Below are positions 45,140-54,025 of a stretch of DNA of 64,000 nt, in pieces. The stretch is taken from NCBI RefSeq assembly GCF_003206135.1, contig NZ_PZJT01000009.1:177882-241881 (forward strand), given 5' to 3'. Positions within the stretch are counted from its first letter, which is position 1. Each line of letters starts with the position of its first letter. The position numbers and the translations under genes were made by a program. The notes beneath the pieces were generated by a model, which saw only the letters and a list, made by a program, of their open reading frames with translations, had not been told where the DNA came from and made no database searches. This DNA comes from Salinicola salarius. GTDB taxonomy: Bacteria > Pseudomonadota > Gammaproteobacteria > Pseudomonadales > Halomonadaceae.

Positions 45140-46132
45140 TCATTGACGCGTCGGCGGCGCCATGAATTCGGGGCCGACTGGATCCTTGACGTGCCGGGTC
45201 AGAATGGCATCGATGTCGGCCATGTCCTCGTCGCTCAGCTTCCAGCCGGTGATATCGCCCAGCGGTTCGACCTGCTCCGGCTTGCGGGCGCCCCACAGCG
45301 CGACGATGTTGGGAGAGCGATCGAGAATCCAGCGCACGGCCAGCGCCAGCACGCTCTTGTCATGACGCGTGCGAGCCAGTTCGGCCAGCGCATCGACGGC
45401 GGCCAGATACTGGGCGAATCGCGGCGACTGGAACTTGGGATCGCTGTTGCGCAGATCGTCACCGTTGAAGGTATAGCCTTCGTGCATCTTGCCGGTGAGC
45501 AGCCCGCGGCACAGCGCGCCGTAGGTCAACAACGTCAGGTCGTTGTTTTCGGCGTAGGGCAGGATCTCGCGGTCGATGTCGCGCTCGAACAGATTGTAGG
45601 GCGGCTGAAGGGTATGCAGCGGCGCCGTCTGGCGGAAGGTGTCGCACTGCTCGGGGGAGAAGTTGCTGACGCCGATCGCCCGGATCTTGCCCGCGCGATG
45701 GAAGCGTGCCATCGCCTCGGCGGTCTCCTGAATGTCGACCAGCGGGTCCGGCCAGTGGATCTGGTAGAGATCGATGTGATCGGTGTTCAGCCGACGCAGC
45801 GAATCGTCGAGCTCCTTCTCCAGCCGCTTCGCCGTGGCGTTGCGGGCGACGCTTGCGTCGTCGTACCACTCCAGGCCCGCCTTGGTCGCCAGCACCAGCT
45901 TGTCACGCTGGCCGGCCTGGGCGACGGCCTTGCCGACGACCTCTTCCGAGTGACCGAAGCCATAGGCCGGAGCGGTATCGATCAGGTTGACGCCCTGGTC
46001 GATGGCGGCATGAATGGTGCGGATGGCGTTGGGATCGTCGGTGCCGCCCCACTGGCGGCCACCCATGGCCCAGGTGCCGAGGCCGATGCGCGATGTGACG
46101 ATATCCGTACCCGGTAATGTCAATGTTTCCAT
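45140..46132 (-). CDS. Aldo/keto reductase
   Basis: 330-residue NADPH-dependent (beta/alpha)8 oxidoreductase. The catalytic tetrad can be placed: Asp in LIDTAPAYGFG, Tyr in the same motif, Lys in LATKAGLE, and His in YQIHWPDP. The NADP end ALWGARKPEQV is typical. It resembles the YajO/general stress Gsp69 group. The ATG at 46132 has AGGA upstream; the longer frame to 46240 is not needed. The physiological substrate is unknown. Confidence 0.92.
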   Translation of the reverse strand: METLTLPGTDIVTSRIGLGTWAMGGRQWGGTDDPNAIRTIHAAIDQGVNLIDTAPAYGFGHSEEVVGKAVAQAGQRDKLVLATKAGLEWYDDASVARNATAKRLEKELDDSLRRLNTDHIDLYQIHWPDPLVDIQETAEAMARFHRAGKIRAIGVSNFSPEQCDTFRQTAPLHTLQPPYNLFERDIDREILPYAENNDLTLLTYGALCRGLLTGKMHEGYTFNGDDLRNSDPKFQSPRFAQYLAAVDALAELARTRHDKSVLALAVRWILDRSPNIVALWGARKPEQVEPLGDITGWKLSDEDMADIDAILTRHVKDPVGPEFMAPPTRQ

Positions 46133-46220
46133 CTTGTCCTCTTTGACGATGAATCGAGTCCCTACAGAGTGGCGGGGCATGTCATCTTCGGCAAGCCGTA
46201 CCTTGGGCGAGTCAGGCGCT

Positions 46221-46640
46221 TCAGCGGTTCGTTTCGACACCCGTGGTCGACACTGGAATGTCCGGCTCGGCGGGGTCTCCGTCGGCGAAGACCGATACCG
46301 GCTCCGGATTCAGGTAGAGAATGCGGTCGTCGTCGCGGATCTGCGCGCTGAGGCGGTAGAGATCGTCCGGGTCGATCGCCTCGGTGGCGTACTGCAGGGT
46401 GATCGGAATCGGCAGCTGGCCCAGCCGTTCATAGCGGCTGCTGGCCAGCACGTCTCCCGTGGAGATGTCCTTCAACTGGACCTCCAGCGTGGCGGACTCG
46501 GGCAGCGTGATCGGCTTCTCGGATACCACGCGGGCGGCCAGCGTGTCGAACTGGGGCCCGCCGGCGCAGCCCGCCAGCACGACGAGCGCGAACAGGATGG
46601 TGACGAGACGCAAAAGTCGCGGAACCGTGGGCAAAAGCAT
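46221..46640 (-). CDS. YbaY-type lipoprotein
   Basis: 139-residue predicted lipoprotein. The signal peptide ends in the lipobox LAGC (LFALVVLAGCAGG). The mature part has the YbaY/YscW-like repeat TLPESATLEVQLKDISTGDVLASSRYERLGQLPIPITLQY. Function unknown; envelope-located. The ATG at 46640 is chosen as the start of the signal peptide. It is upstream of the aldo/keto reductase on the same strand. Confidence 0.85.
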   Translation of the reverse strand: MLLPTVPRLLRLVTILFALVVLAGCAGGPQFDTLAARVVSEKPITLPESATLEVQLKDISTGDVLASSRYERLGQLPIPITLQYATEAIDPDDLYRLSAQIRDDDRILYLNPEPVSVFADGDPAEPDIPVSTTGVETNR

Positions 46641-46770
46641 CGGAACCCCTCGAGGTGGAACGGTGGAACTTAAGAAAGTCGGCGTCGAAGCGGGCGGCAC
46701 GACGACCGTGCGGCTATGACAAGCCTGCGCGCGGGAAATTCCCGGTGGCGGGAAAAGCGACGAGCCCCGA

Positions 46771-47145
46771 TCAGCCGCCGGCGAGCTTGACCTTGAAACC
46801 GCGCGACTCCAGCTCGGCCTTGAGCACGTCGCGGTGATCGCCCTGGATTTCGATCACGCCATCCTTGACCGCGCCACCGGTGCCGCAGCGCTTCTTCAGC
46901 GTCTTGGCCAGGGTTTTCAGCTCGTCGCTGCCCAGCGGGACGCCCTGGATCGTGGTGACGCCCTTGCCCTTGCGACCGCTGGTCTCGCGCCGAATGCGCA
47001 CGATACCGTCGAGTGCGGCGATGCGTTCGGCTTCCTCGCGGTCGCGGCATTCGCACTGGGCCACGGGTTGGCGGCAGTCGGGGCAGGTCTCGCCGTGTTC
47101 GGTCGAGTAGACCAGGCCGCGCAGCTGATCCTGTAACGAAGGCAT
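46771..47145 (-). CDS. yciH: SUI1/YciH translation-initiation-factor-like protein
   Basis: 124-residue homologue of eukaryotic eIF1. The N-terminal part has CPDCRQPVAQCEC, four cysteines that may bind metal. The SUI1 domain follows: RRETSGRKGKGVTTIQGVPL, then LKKRCGTGGAVKDGVIEIQGDHRD. The E. coli protein can discriminate start codons in vitro and its physiological role is unclear. ATG at 47145 with GGAG upstream; Met at 47166 is an alternative. Confidence 0.93.
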   Translation of the reverse strand: MPSLQDQLRGLVYSTEHGETCPDCRQPVAQCECRDREEAERIAALDGIVRIRRETSGRKGKGVTTIQGVPLGSDELKTLAKTLKKRCGTGGAVKDGVIEIQGDHRDVLKAELESRGFKVKLAGG

Positions 47146-47249
47146 GGGAACTCCGAATCGAGACATGAAAGCCACATGATAACGCGGCGATCCGCCTGCG
47201 AACGACCACTCGAAGCGAACGAATCGATATCGAACGGGCCAAAACGACC

Positions 47250-47295
47250 GTGCCAAAAACGATCGCGGCCCGAGCGTTTGGCTCGGGCCGCGATC
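47250..47295 (-). terminator. Terminator of the HAD gene
   Basis: A perfect 15-bp stem (47261-47275 with 47281-47295, core CGGCCCGAGC / GCTCGGGCCG) around GTTTG. On the minus strand it is followed by GTTTTTGG. It lies 60 bp past the HAD stop. Confidence 0.88.
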
Positions 47296-47355
47296 ATCGT
47301 TCTGCCATTGAGGCTGGTCGGTGAGGCTGGCCGGCGTTGGCTGAAACGACAGCCC

Positions 47356-48036
47356 CTAAAGGTTGCTCACGGCCAGGGCTGGCATCAGCTTGTCGATCAC
47401 GGCCGGCAGCTCGCGCATGTCGCGAATCCCGATAGCGCCGGCCGGGGTGGGTTCGAGATCGGCAAAGCGGTTGATATGAACGACCCGCATGCCGGCTGCC
47501 AGTGCGGCACGTACACCGACCTGGGCGTCATCGATCACGATGCATTCGCCCGGCTCGAAGCCCATGTCGCGGCCGGCGTGAAGGAAGAGCCCCGGCGCCG
47601 GCTTCCAGCTGCCCACGGTGTAGGCGCTGTAGATGTTGTCGCCGAAGAAGCCGCGCAAACCGGTGCTGTCCAGCGCGCGTCGGATCTTGGTCTCGGGGCC
47701 GTTGGAGGCGACGCAGCGCGGCAACGAACCCAGTGCGTCGAGCGCTTCCCGCACCCCGGCGATCGGCTCGAGCTCGTCCGCCATGCGCTCGTGCATCTCC
47801 TGGCGCATCGCCGTCTCTATCCGCTGGCGAACGGCGTCGTCGAGATTCCCGTGCACCCGCTCCAGATGGGAAACGATGCTGGCGAATCGCGCGCCGCGAA
47901 AATCCGTCATGTAGTCATGGGGCTGAAAGGGCAGGCCGGCCTGATTCAGATACTTCGCCATGACTTCGGCGAGAAGCGGTTCGCTGTCGACCAGGGTGCC
48001 GTCGCAATCGAAAAGCAAGCAGAGGGGATCGGGCAT
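47356..48036 (-). CDS. HAD-family phosphatase (beta-phosphoglucomutase-like)
   Basis: 226-residue HAD hydrolase: motif I FDCDGTLVDSEPLL, motif II CVASNGPETKI, motif III around GSWKPAPGLF, motif IV CIVIDDAQVGVRAALAAG. The small helical cap and the size match the YqaB/YfbT/beta-PGM group that dephosphorylates sugar phosphates such as fructose-1-phosphate or 6-phosphogluconate. The ATG at 48036 fits the family start. It is a single-gene unit with a strong terminator. Confidence 0.9.
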   Translation of the reverse strand: MPDPLCLLFDCDGTLVDSEPLLAEVMAKYLNQAGLPFQPHDYMTDFRGARFASIVSHLERVHGNLDDAVRQRIETAMRQEMHERMADELEPIAGVREALDALGSLPRCVASNGPETKIRRALDSTGLRGFFGDNIYSAYTVGSWKPAPGLFLHAGRDMGFEPGECIVIDDAQVGVRAALAAGMRVVHINRFADLEPTPAGAIGIRDMRELPAVIDKLMPALAVSNL

Positions 48037-48292
48037 GATGGGTCGCCTCGAGGGCGCTGTCAGTGAATAGGTACGCAGGTCGTCGATAAAGCGGCCTGCC
48101 GATGACTGGCTCCAGTTCTGTCGTTTCCAGTTCCGTTGTTCCAGTTCTACCCTTATCGGCATCGCAATCCGGAAATGCAGGATTATGGAACACTGTTTTC
48201 AATCTATCTTGCAACTTTAGTCGCCCCGGCTGTCGTTGACAAGCCGGAGCGAATGACTCCCCAGAAATTGCACACTTCGATGATGGACCGGT

Positions 48293-49600
48293 TCAGCCTG
48301 CATCCGGCCCGAAAGTCTGAGGCAAGTAGAGAATCAGGTCGGGGAAGGCGATCAGCAGGCCGATCACCACCAGCATTACCAGCAGGTAGATCATCGTCGT
48401 GCCCAGCGCCTTGAGCAGGGGAATGCCGCCGATCTTGGCCGAGATCATCAGGCAGAGCCCGTAGGGCGGGGTGATCAGCCCCAAGCCGAGTGCCATGACG
48501 CTGATCACGCCGAACTGCAGCGGGTCGACGCCGGCCTGGGCCGCCAGGGGCTGGAAGATTGGCGCCAGGATCGCCATCGCCGGCAGCGAATCCATGAAGG
48601 TGCCCACCAGCAGCATGACGATGGTCGCGATGATCAAAAGCGTGGTCGGATCGCTGATTTCCACGCCGGCCATCAGCTGCGGCGGAATCCGATAGAAGCT
48701 GATCAGGTAGCCGAAGATCGCCGCGCCGACGAGGCTGAACAGCGACAGAGAGCAGAGGCGCACCGTGTCGGTGGAGGCGTCGAGGACGCTCTTGAAGGTG
48801 AGTTCGCGATAGACGATGAAGCCCAGCAGCAGCGCGTAGAGCACGGCCATGACCGCAGCCTCGGTGGGCGTGACGATGCCCAGGGTGATACCGCCGATGA
48901 TCAGCACCGGAATACCGGCGGCAAGCAGGCCGTCCTTGCCCGAACTTGCCAGTTGCCTGAGCGTGGCGCGTTTTCGTGCCGGCACGTCATAGCGGCGCAC
49001 GTAGCCGAGGTTGAGCAGCAACTGCGCGGCGGCGATCAGAATCCCCGGCACGATGCCGCCGAGAAACAGCCCGGCGATCGAGGTGCTGGTGAGCGCGCCC
49101 CACACGATCATGTTGATCGACGGCGGAATGATGATCCCCATCACCGAGGAGGCGGCCGTCACCGCGACGCTGAAGTGGGTCGGGTAACCCTCTTTTTTCA
49201 TGGCCGGGATCAATACCGTACCGATACCCGCACTGTCGGCCGTCGATGACCCCGAAACCCCGGCGAACAGCATGCTGACCAGCACGTTGACGTGGGCCAG
49301 CGCCCCTTTGACATGGCCGACCAGATGCAGGCACAGCGTGATCAGGCGATCGGTAATGCGGGCGGCATTCATCAGGTTGCCGGCGAGCAGGAACAGCGGC
49401 ACCGCCAGCAGCACGAAGGAGTCCATGCCGTAGTACATGCGCTGGAACAGAATCCACGGCGTCAGGCGCGGATCGAGCACGATGATGCTAAACGAGGTGA
49501 GCACCAGCGACATCGCGATCGGCACGCCCAGCACGATGAGGACGCCGAGCAGCGCGAACAGCAGCCACGGCAGCAGGTAGAGCCAGTCGGCAGGCATCAT
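48293..49600 (-). CDS. dctM: TRAP transporter large permease DctM
   Basis: 435-residue TRAP large membrane subunit with about twelve to fourteen helices. It starts MMPADWLYLLPWLLFALLGVLIVLGVPIA. Family motifs are FAGVSGSSTADSAGIGTVLIPAMKKEGYP and ASSVMGIIIPPSINMIVWG. Its ATG overlaps the dctQ stop as ATGATG. It moves a carboxylate-type solute with sodium, the ligand being delivered by DctP. Confidence 0.95.
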   Translation of the reverse strand: MMPADWLYLLPWLLFALLGVLIVLGVPIAMSLVLTSFSIIVLDPRLTPWILFQRMYYGMDSFVLLAVPLFLLAGNLMNAARITDRLITLCLHLVGHVKGALAHVNVLVSMLFAGVSGSSTADSAGIGTVLIPAMKKEGYPTHFSVAVTAASSVMGIIIPPSINMIVWGALTSTSIAGLFLGGIVPGILIAAAQLLLNLGYVRRYDVPARKRATLRQLASSGKDGLLAAGIPVLIIGGITLGIVTPTEAAVMAVLYALLLGFIVYRELTFKSVLDASTDTVRLCSLSLFSLVGAAIFGYLISFYRIPPQLMAGVEISDPTTLLIIATIVMLLVGTFMDSLPAMAILAPIFQPLAAQAGVDPLQFGVISVMALGLGLITPPYGLCLMISAKIGGIPLLKALGTTMIYLLVMLVVIGLLIAFPDLILYLPQTFGPDAG

Positions 49601-50205
49601 CGCGAGGTCTCCTTCTCGTGTGACGAGGGCAAATCGAATTCTTGCGTGGGCGGCGCGCTCGCATGGTCCGGATCGATGAGCTCGTCGATCTCGGAAGGCG
49701 TGTTGAGCTCGCTCTCCATGGCATCGACGCCCTGGCTGGCGGTCACCAGCAGGCGCTGCAGGCTGAACAGCACGATCAGCACGCCGCTGACGAGGAAGGT
49801 CGAATAGGTCACGACCATCGGCAGCTGCGAGGCGCTGGCAATCCGGTTGAAACCGGAAAGGGCGAAGGCCTGGCCGAAGACGACGAAGATCAGCCCGACG
49901 ATCAGGCAGGCGACATCGCGGATCACCCGGGTCACCCGGTCGGGGCGGGAGCCGCGGGGGAAAGCCTCGAGCACGAAGTGATCGGCATGCAGCACGCCGA
50001 TCGCGGTGCCCAGCATGATCATCCACTGGAAGGCGAAGCGGCTCATCTCCTCGGTCCAGTAGAGCCTCGGCAGGAAGCCCAGGTTGCGGCTGACGATCTG
50101 ATAGACGATCAGCAGGATGAAGCTGGCCAGCAAGAACAGCAACACCCCGTGAAGGAGGCGTTCCAGCTGGCGGTTGACGCGGCCCAGGGCCGTTGCGAAT
50201 GCCAT
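49597..50205 (-). CDS. dctQ: TRAP transporter small permease DctQ
   Basis: 202-residue four-helix small subunit (FLLASFILLIVYQIVSRNL, FQWMIMLGTAIGVLHADHFVLEAFP and so on). The Asp/Glu-rich C-terminal ~45 residues are longer than usual. It is 12 bp downstream of dctP and overlaps dctM. It complexes with DctM. Confidence 0.92.
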   Translation of the reverse strand: MAFATALGRVNRQLERLLHGVLLFLLASFILLIVYQIVSRNLGFLPRLYWTEEMSRFAFQWMIMLGTAIGVLHADHFVLEAFPRGSRPDRVTRVIRDVACLIVGLIFVVFGQAFALSGFNRIASASQLPMVVTYSTFLVSGVLIVLFSLQRLLVTASQGVDAMESELNTPSEIDELIDPDHASAPPTQEFDLPSSHEKETSR

Positions 50206-50217
50206 GACACGACTCCT

Positions 50218-51216
50218 TTACTGGGTATTGATGATGAGTTCGTAGAGATCGCGCAGCCCCATGTCATCGATCACCTGGCCCAGCGGGCCGGCGACGATCT
50301 GCTGCATGCGCTCGCGATCCATCGAGTAGAAGGTGGCGCCTTCGGCCTCGAGCTTGTCGCGGGACTCCTTGTCGAGGCGGATCTGCAGGTTCCGCGCGTA
50401 CTGCTCGCTCTCGTCGGCAGCGGCCTGTACCGCCTGCTGCTCGGGCGGCGTGAGCGAGTCCCAGGTATCGTCGGAAATGGTCAGCAAGCGCACGGTGATG
50501 TCGTGCTCGGAAAGTCCGATATAAGGCGCGACTTCATGGAAGCGCATGCGGTAGATCCACTCCGCCTCGTTGAGCAGGCCGTCGATGGCGCCTAGTTGCA
50601 GCCCGGTGTAGATCTCCTTGTAGGCCATGACCGTGGGCTGGGTGCCCAGCGCCGCCCAGGCCGTGATCACCGGCCGGGTCGGATTGGTGCGCAGCTTCAT
50701 GCCCTTGAGATCGTCTAGCGTTTCCAGCGGGCGGGTGCTGACGATCTGGCGGGTGCTGCCGCCATAATAGGCGAGCACCTTGACGCCGGTTTCCGCCTCG
50801 ATGCGCTGGGCGATCTCCTGGCCGGCCTCGCCATCCAGCACGTGCCGCCAATGATCGAGATCGCGATACAGAAACGGAATCGAGAAGATGCTGGCGGTAT
50901 GCGAGAACTCCGAGATCAAGCCGGGATTGATGATCGAGAAATCCAGCGCACCGGCGGTCTGCTGCTCGAACATCTCGGTTTCATGACCGAGCACCGAGTT
51001 GCTGTAGAGGTTCACCGTGAGTTCGCCGTCGGTTTTCTCTTCCAGCAACTGTTTGAAGCGCTCCGCGCTCAGGTGGTAGGCGGTATCCTCCGTGGCGCCG
51101 TGGCCGAAGATCAGCTCGCGGGCTTCGGCCGGCGTGGCGAGCGCGGCGAAAAGAAGGCCCGTGGCGACGATGAGTCGCCAGCCGGACAGATAGCGTGGAA
51201 CCTCGTGAAATCTCAT
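50218..51216 (-). CDS. dctP: TRAP transporter substrate-binding protein DctP
   Basis: 332-residue periplasmic receptor with a signal peptide (ATGLLFAALATPAEA). The mature part begins RELIFGHGATEDTAYHLSAERFKQLLEEKTDGEL. The conserved ligand-carboxylate Arg lies in LKGMKLRTNPTRPVITAWAALG. DctP proteins bind organic or sugar acids; with KdgK and GhrB nearby, a uronate, gluconate or keto-gluconate is plausible, but that is inference. The ATG overlaps the lacI stop by four bases. Confidence 0.93.
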   Translation of the reverse strand: MRFHEVPRYLSGWRLIVATGLLFAALATPAEARELIFGHGATEDTAYHLSAERFKQLLEEKTDGELTVNLYSNSVLGHETEMFEQQTAGALDFSIINPGLISEFSHTASIFSIPFLYRDLDHWRHVLDGEAGQEIAQRIEAETGVKVLAYYGGSTRQIVSTRPLETLDDLKGMKLRTNPTRPVITAWAALGTQPTVMAYKEIYTGLQLGAIDGLLNEAEWIYRMRFHEVAPYIGLSEHDITVRLLTISDDTWDSLTPPEQQAVQAAADESEQYARNLQIRLDKESRDKLEAEGATFYSMDRERMQQIVAGPLGQVIDDMGLRDLYELIINTQ

Positions 51217-52271
51217 GGTGACTCCTGGGGGCGAGCGAGCGAGGGTTGGGAGCTGGCGCGAACCATCAAGGGCGCATCGAGGACGATGCGCTCGCGTTCG
51301 CCGTCGGGCGTCCGTATCCGCTTCAGGGCCAGTTCGGCAGCGCGGCGGCCGATCGACCGCGGGTGGGTCGCGATACTGCTCAATGCGGGGTCGGTGAGGG
51401 CGGCTTCATCGATGTCGTCGACGCCGACCACCGCGCAGTCCTGCCCCGCGCGCAGGCCAAGATGGGAAAGCGCCAGCAGCGCCCCCAGCGCGACCAGGTC
51501 GTTGTGGCAGATCAGGGCCGTGGGCCTGTCATCGCCACGCATCAGCTCGAGGGTGATTTCGCGCCCTGCGCAACGGGTCAGAGGGCCGCGAACGATGCGC
51601 GACAGGTCATCGAGTCCGGCCTCGTGCATGGCCTGTCGGTAGCCCGCGAGACGTTCGCGGTCGGCGGAGTGGTCAGCGGTTCCCGCGAGCAGGGTGATAC
51701 GACGATGCCCCAAGGCGATCAGGTGACGAACGGCGTTGGCGATGCCCGTCCGGAGATCCGCGCCGACGTAGTCGCCGAGCGGTGACGGGCCGACGTGCCG
51801 CATGACCTCGATGCAGGGCATGCCCCAGTCGGCGATCGTTTCGATCAACGACGCAGGCGTCTCCTCCGCGGGGCACAACAGCAGCGCATCGACCCGATGT
51901 TCCCGCATGCGTGCCAGAAAACGCGCCTGGCGGGCGAGGCTGTCGCCGCTGCTGGCCAGAAAGGGAACGTAATCGGCGTCCTGCAGTGTTTCGTCGATGC
52001 CCGCCATCAGGGCACCGAAGAACGGATTGGCGATATCGTGAACCACCACGCCGATGGTCGCGGTACGTGGACTGCGCAGCGTGGCGGCGCCACGGTTGTA
52101 GACGTAGCCCAGTGCGTCGATGGCATCCCGCACTCGCTGGCGTGTGGACTCCGCCACCAGCGAGCTTTCCTGCATCACCAGCGACACGGTCGAGCGCGAG
52201 ACGCCGGCATGGGCCGCGATATCTCTCAGCGTGACGCGAGGGCGGGAAGAGACTCTGAGGTTTTCGGGCAT
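51213..52271 (-). CDS. LacI-family transcriptional regulator
   Basis: 352-residue repressor. The HTH is VTLRDIAAHAGVSRSTVSLVMQ, the hinge is YVYNRGAATLRSPRT, and the ligand-binding domain follows (IGVVVHDIANPFF, ITLLAGTADHSADRERLAGY, VVGVDDIDEAALTDPALSSIATHP). It is the first gene of the lacI-dctPQM operon and is preceded by a perfect palindromic operator, so it most likely represses itself and the transporter until the transported sugar acid binds. ATG at 52271; the TTG at 52298 falls inside the palindrome. Confidence 0.94.
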   Translation of the reverse strand: MPENLRVSSRPRVTLRDIAAHAGVSRSTVSLVMQESSLVAESTRQRVRDAIDALGYVYNRGAATLRSPRTATIGVVVHDIANPFFGALMAGIDETLQDADYVPFLASSGDSLARQARFLARMREHRVDALLLCPAEETPASLIETIADWGMPCIEVMRHVGPSPLGDYVGADLRTGIANAVRHLIALGHRRITLLAGTADHSADRERLAGYRQAMHEAGLDDLSRIVRGPLTRCAGREITLELMRGDDRPTALICHNDLVALGALLALSHLGLRAGQDCAVVGVDDIDEAALTDPALSSIATHPRSIGRRAAELALKRIRTPDGERERIVLDAPLMVRASSQPSLARPQESP

Positions 52272-52282
52272 GCTGCATTCCG

Positions 52283-52300
52283 TTTTGGATCGATCCAAAA
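52283..52300. promoter_or_regulatory. LacI-type operator palindrome
   Basis: TTTTGGATCGATCCAAAA is a perfect 18-bp palindrome with a central CG, the usual design for LacI/GalR operators. It lies 11 bp before the regulator ATG, overlapping the leader. Confidence 0.85.
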
Positions 52301-52827
52301 AGCTGTCAGCAGGTTAGTCGCGCCCCGGGAATGCGCCTATTCGCCTTTAGTGGCAAACGATGTCGGTGAACTACAGCAGTGTCCAAGCGGGATCTTCGTC
52401 ACGAGAAGACAGGCAAGTGCGTCACGGACTTCTGTCACGCCATGTCTCGATGGCATGAGGGCGAGACGTGGGCGACGAGCTGCCGCCCACGCAATTTGCA
52501 TGCTCGCTACTTCTTGCATGCTTGCTACTTCGTCTGACATTCCGCTTCGGCCTTGGCCGAATTGGCACAGTCATCCGTTTCTCCCCAGTGGGAGATCATG
52601 TAGATACAGCCAATCAAGCTCAGCACTAAAACCGCGATGGCTATTTTCATGGTGTCCCTTAGTCGCTATTGGACGTCACTATCGGAAAGACTCAATCATC
52701 GTAGTTCAAGTCCGATAGAAGCCACCCGGCATCTTGCCTATTCGTAAACGCGATTCCCGAATCATGAAGGTCGCGTTTTACCTTGATCAATGGCCAGGCG
52801 CCGCTTTCCATGAAACGGGAGGGTGTA
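52301..52827. other. Intergenic region around the small lipopeptide gene
   Basis: Apart from the 41-codon gene at 52525-52650 I see no coding content. A near-duplicate CTCGCTACTTCTTGCATG/CTTGCTACTTCG lies at 52503-52532. The rest holds the promoter of the lacI operon and the 3' side of the dehydrogenase gene. Confidence 0.55.
52525..52650 (-). CDS. Small putative lipopeptide (41 residues)
   Basis: Codes for MKIAIAVLVLSLIGCIYMIS and then a polar Ala/Glu/Cys tail (three Cys in all). The hydrophobic start with LIGC looks like a lipobox, and a good ribosome site (AGGGA) precedes the ATG at 52650. The base composition is more AT-rich than its neighbours. It resembles the tiny lipoprotein or membrane peptides common near gammaproteobacterial genes, but I recognise no family. 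Confidence 0.55.
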   Translation of the reverse strand: MKIAIAVLVLSLIGCIYMISHWGETDDCANSAKAEAECQTK

Positions 52828-53814
52828 TCAGTTCAGCCTGTCGCTCCAGGCTTCCTCGTTGAACGGGCTGATCGGTCGTTTGCCGTCCAGCGCGAGCATG
52901 ATGTTGTCGACCGCGCGCTGGGCCATGGCGGTGCGGGTCTCGTGAGTGGCGGAACCGATGTGCGGCAGTGCGACCACGTTGGGCATCTTGGGCAGCGGAG
53001 AATCCGCCTGCAGCGGTTCCTGCTCGAACACGTCGAGACCGGCGCCGCGAATCTGGCCGCTTTCGAGGGCCTGGATCATGGCCTGTTCGTCGACCACCTG
53101 CCCGCGGGAGATGTTGATGAAGATGGCGCTCTCCTTCATCAGCTCGAACTCGCGGGCACCGATCAGCTGGCGGGTTTCCGGGGTCAGCGGCACGATGGCG
53201 CAGACGAAGTCGGACTGCTGCAGCAGCTCGTCCAGTTCGCAGCGGCGCGCGCCCAGCTCCGCTTCCAGATCCGGTTTGGGCGAGGCGTTGGAGTAGAGGA
53301 TCTTCATGCCGAAACCGAGGGCGCCGCGGCGGGCCACCGCCTGGCCGATGCGTCCGAAGCCGACCATGCCCAGCGTCTTGCCATGGACGTCGCTGCCGAA
53401 CTGCTCCGGTCCGATGCTGGACTTCCAGTCGCCGCGCTTGACGTACTCGGCCAGCTCCACCACCCGGCGGGCGCTCGCCATGATCAGCGAAAAGCCGGTA
53501 TCGGCGGTGGTTTCGGTGAGCACGTCCGGCGTGTTGCAGAGCAGGATGCCGCGGCGGGTCAGCTCCTCGACCGGATAGTTGTCCACACCCACCGAGATAC
53601 TGGCGATCGCTTCCAGGTTGGGCGCGGCGTCGAGCAGTTCCGAGGTCATGTTGACCCCCGCGCCGATCAGTCCGTGAGCTTGCCCCAGCGCCTCGCGGAA
53701 TGCCGGATCGTCGGCCGATTCGAGCTTGCCGAAGTAGTCGACGTGAAAGCGTTCGCGTAGCTGGTCGAGTTGCTGGTCGTTGAGGCGACGGTACGCCAGG
53801 ATGCGCTTGCTCAT
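52828..53814 (-). CDS. ghrB: D-2-hydroxyacid dehydrogenase, GhrB/2-ketogluconate reductase type
   Basis: 328-residue NAD(P)H-dependent reductase. The nucleotide-binding motif is LGMVGFGRIGQAVARRG. Catalytic residues are Arg in NISRGQVVDEQAM, Glu in DVFEQEPL and His in ALPHIGSATHETR. It reduces glyoxylate, hydroxypyruvate or 2-keto-D-gluconate. Close to a TRAP system and with KdgK in the same region, the 2-keto-sugar acid role is attractive. ATG at 53814 as the family start. Confidence 0.9.
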   Translation of the reverse strand: MSKRILAYRRLNDQQLDQLRERFHVDYFGKLESADDPAFREALGQAHGLIGAGVNMTSELLDAAPNLEAIASISVGVDNYPVEELTRRGILLCNTPDVLTETTADTGFSLIMASARRVVELAEYVKRGDWKSSIGPEQFGSDVHGKTLGMVGFGRIGQAVARRGALGFGMKILYSNASPKPDLEAELGARRCELDELLQQSDFVCAIVPLTPETRQLIGAREFELMKESAIFINISRGQVVDEQAMIQALESGQIRGAGLDVFEQEPLQADSPLPKMPNVVALPHIGSATHETRTAMAQRAVDNIMLALDGKRPISPFNEEAWSDRLN

Positions 53815-54025
53815 GAAAGACTCTCCGGCTGAAAAATCGAATATCCGCAGGCGACGATATCGCCGCCTGCGAGGTGAGGGACGCACGAGCTTACCGACAA
53901 ACCCGGCCCCATGAGGCAGTGCTTCGACGAAAGTCTAGCGGGAAAGGCGCAGCCGGGGGCAAGTCCGAGCGGAGCAATCGGGGTGCCTGTTCCCGGTCAT
54001 GCGCCCGCCAGCGGCGCTTGATGCG

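Noticed and set aside
47176..48066. 296-codon plus-strand ORF opposite the HAD gene
   Set aside because: A shadow frame; the minus-strand protein has all four HAD motifs and its own terminator.
52337..52540. 67-codon ORF on the minus strand upstream of the dehydrogenase gene
   Set aside because: Built from a local direct repeat (EVASMQ twice), no ribosome site, and it overlaps the better-supported 41-codon gene.
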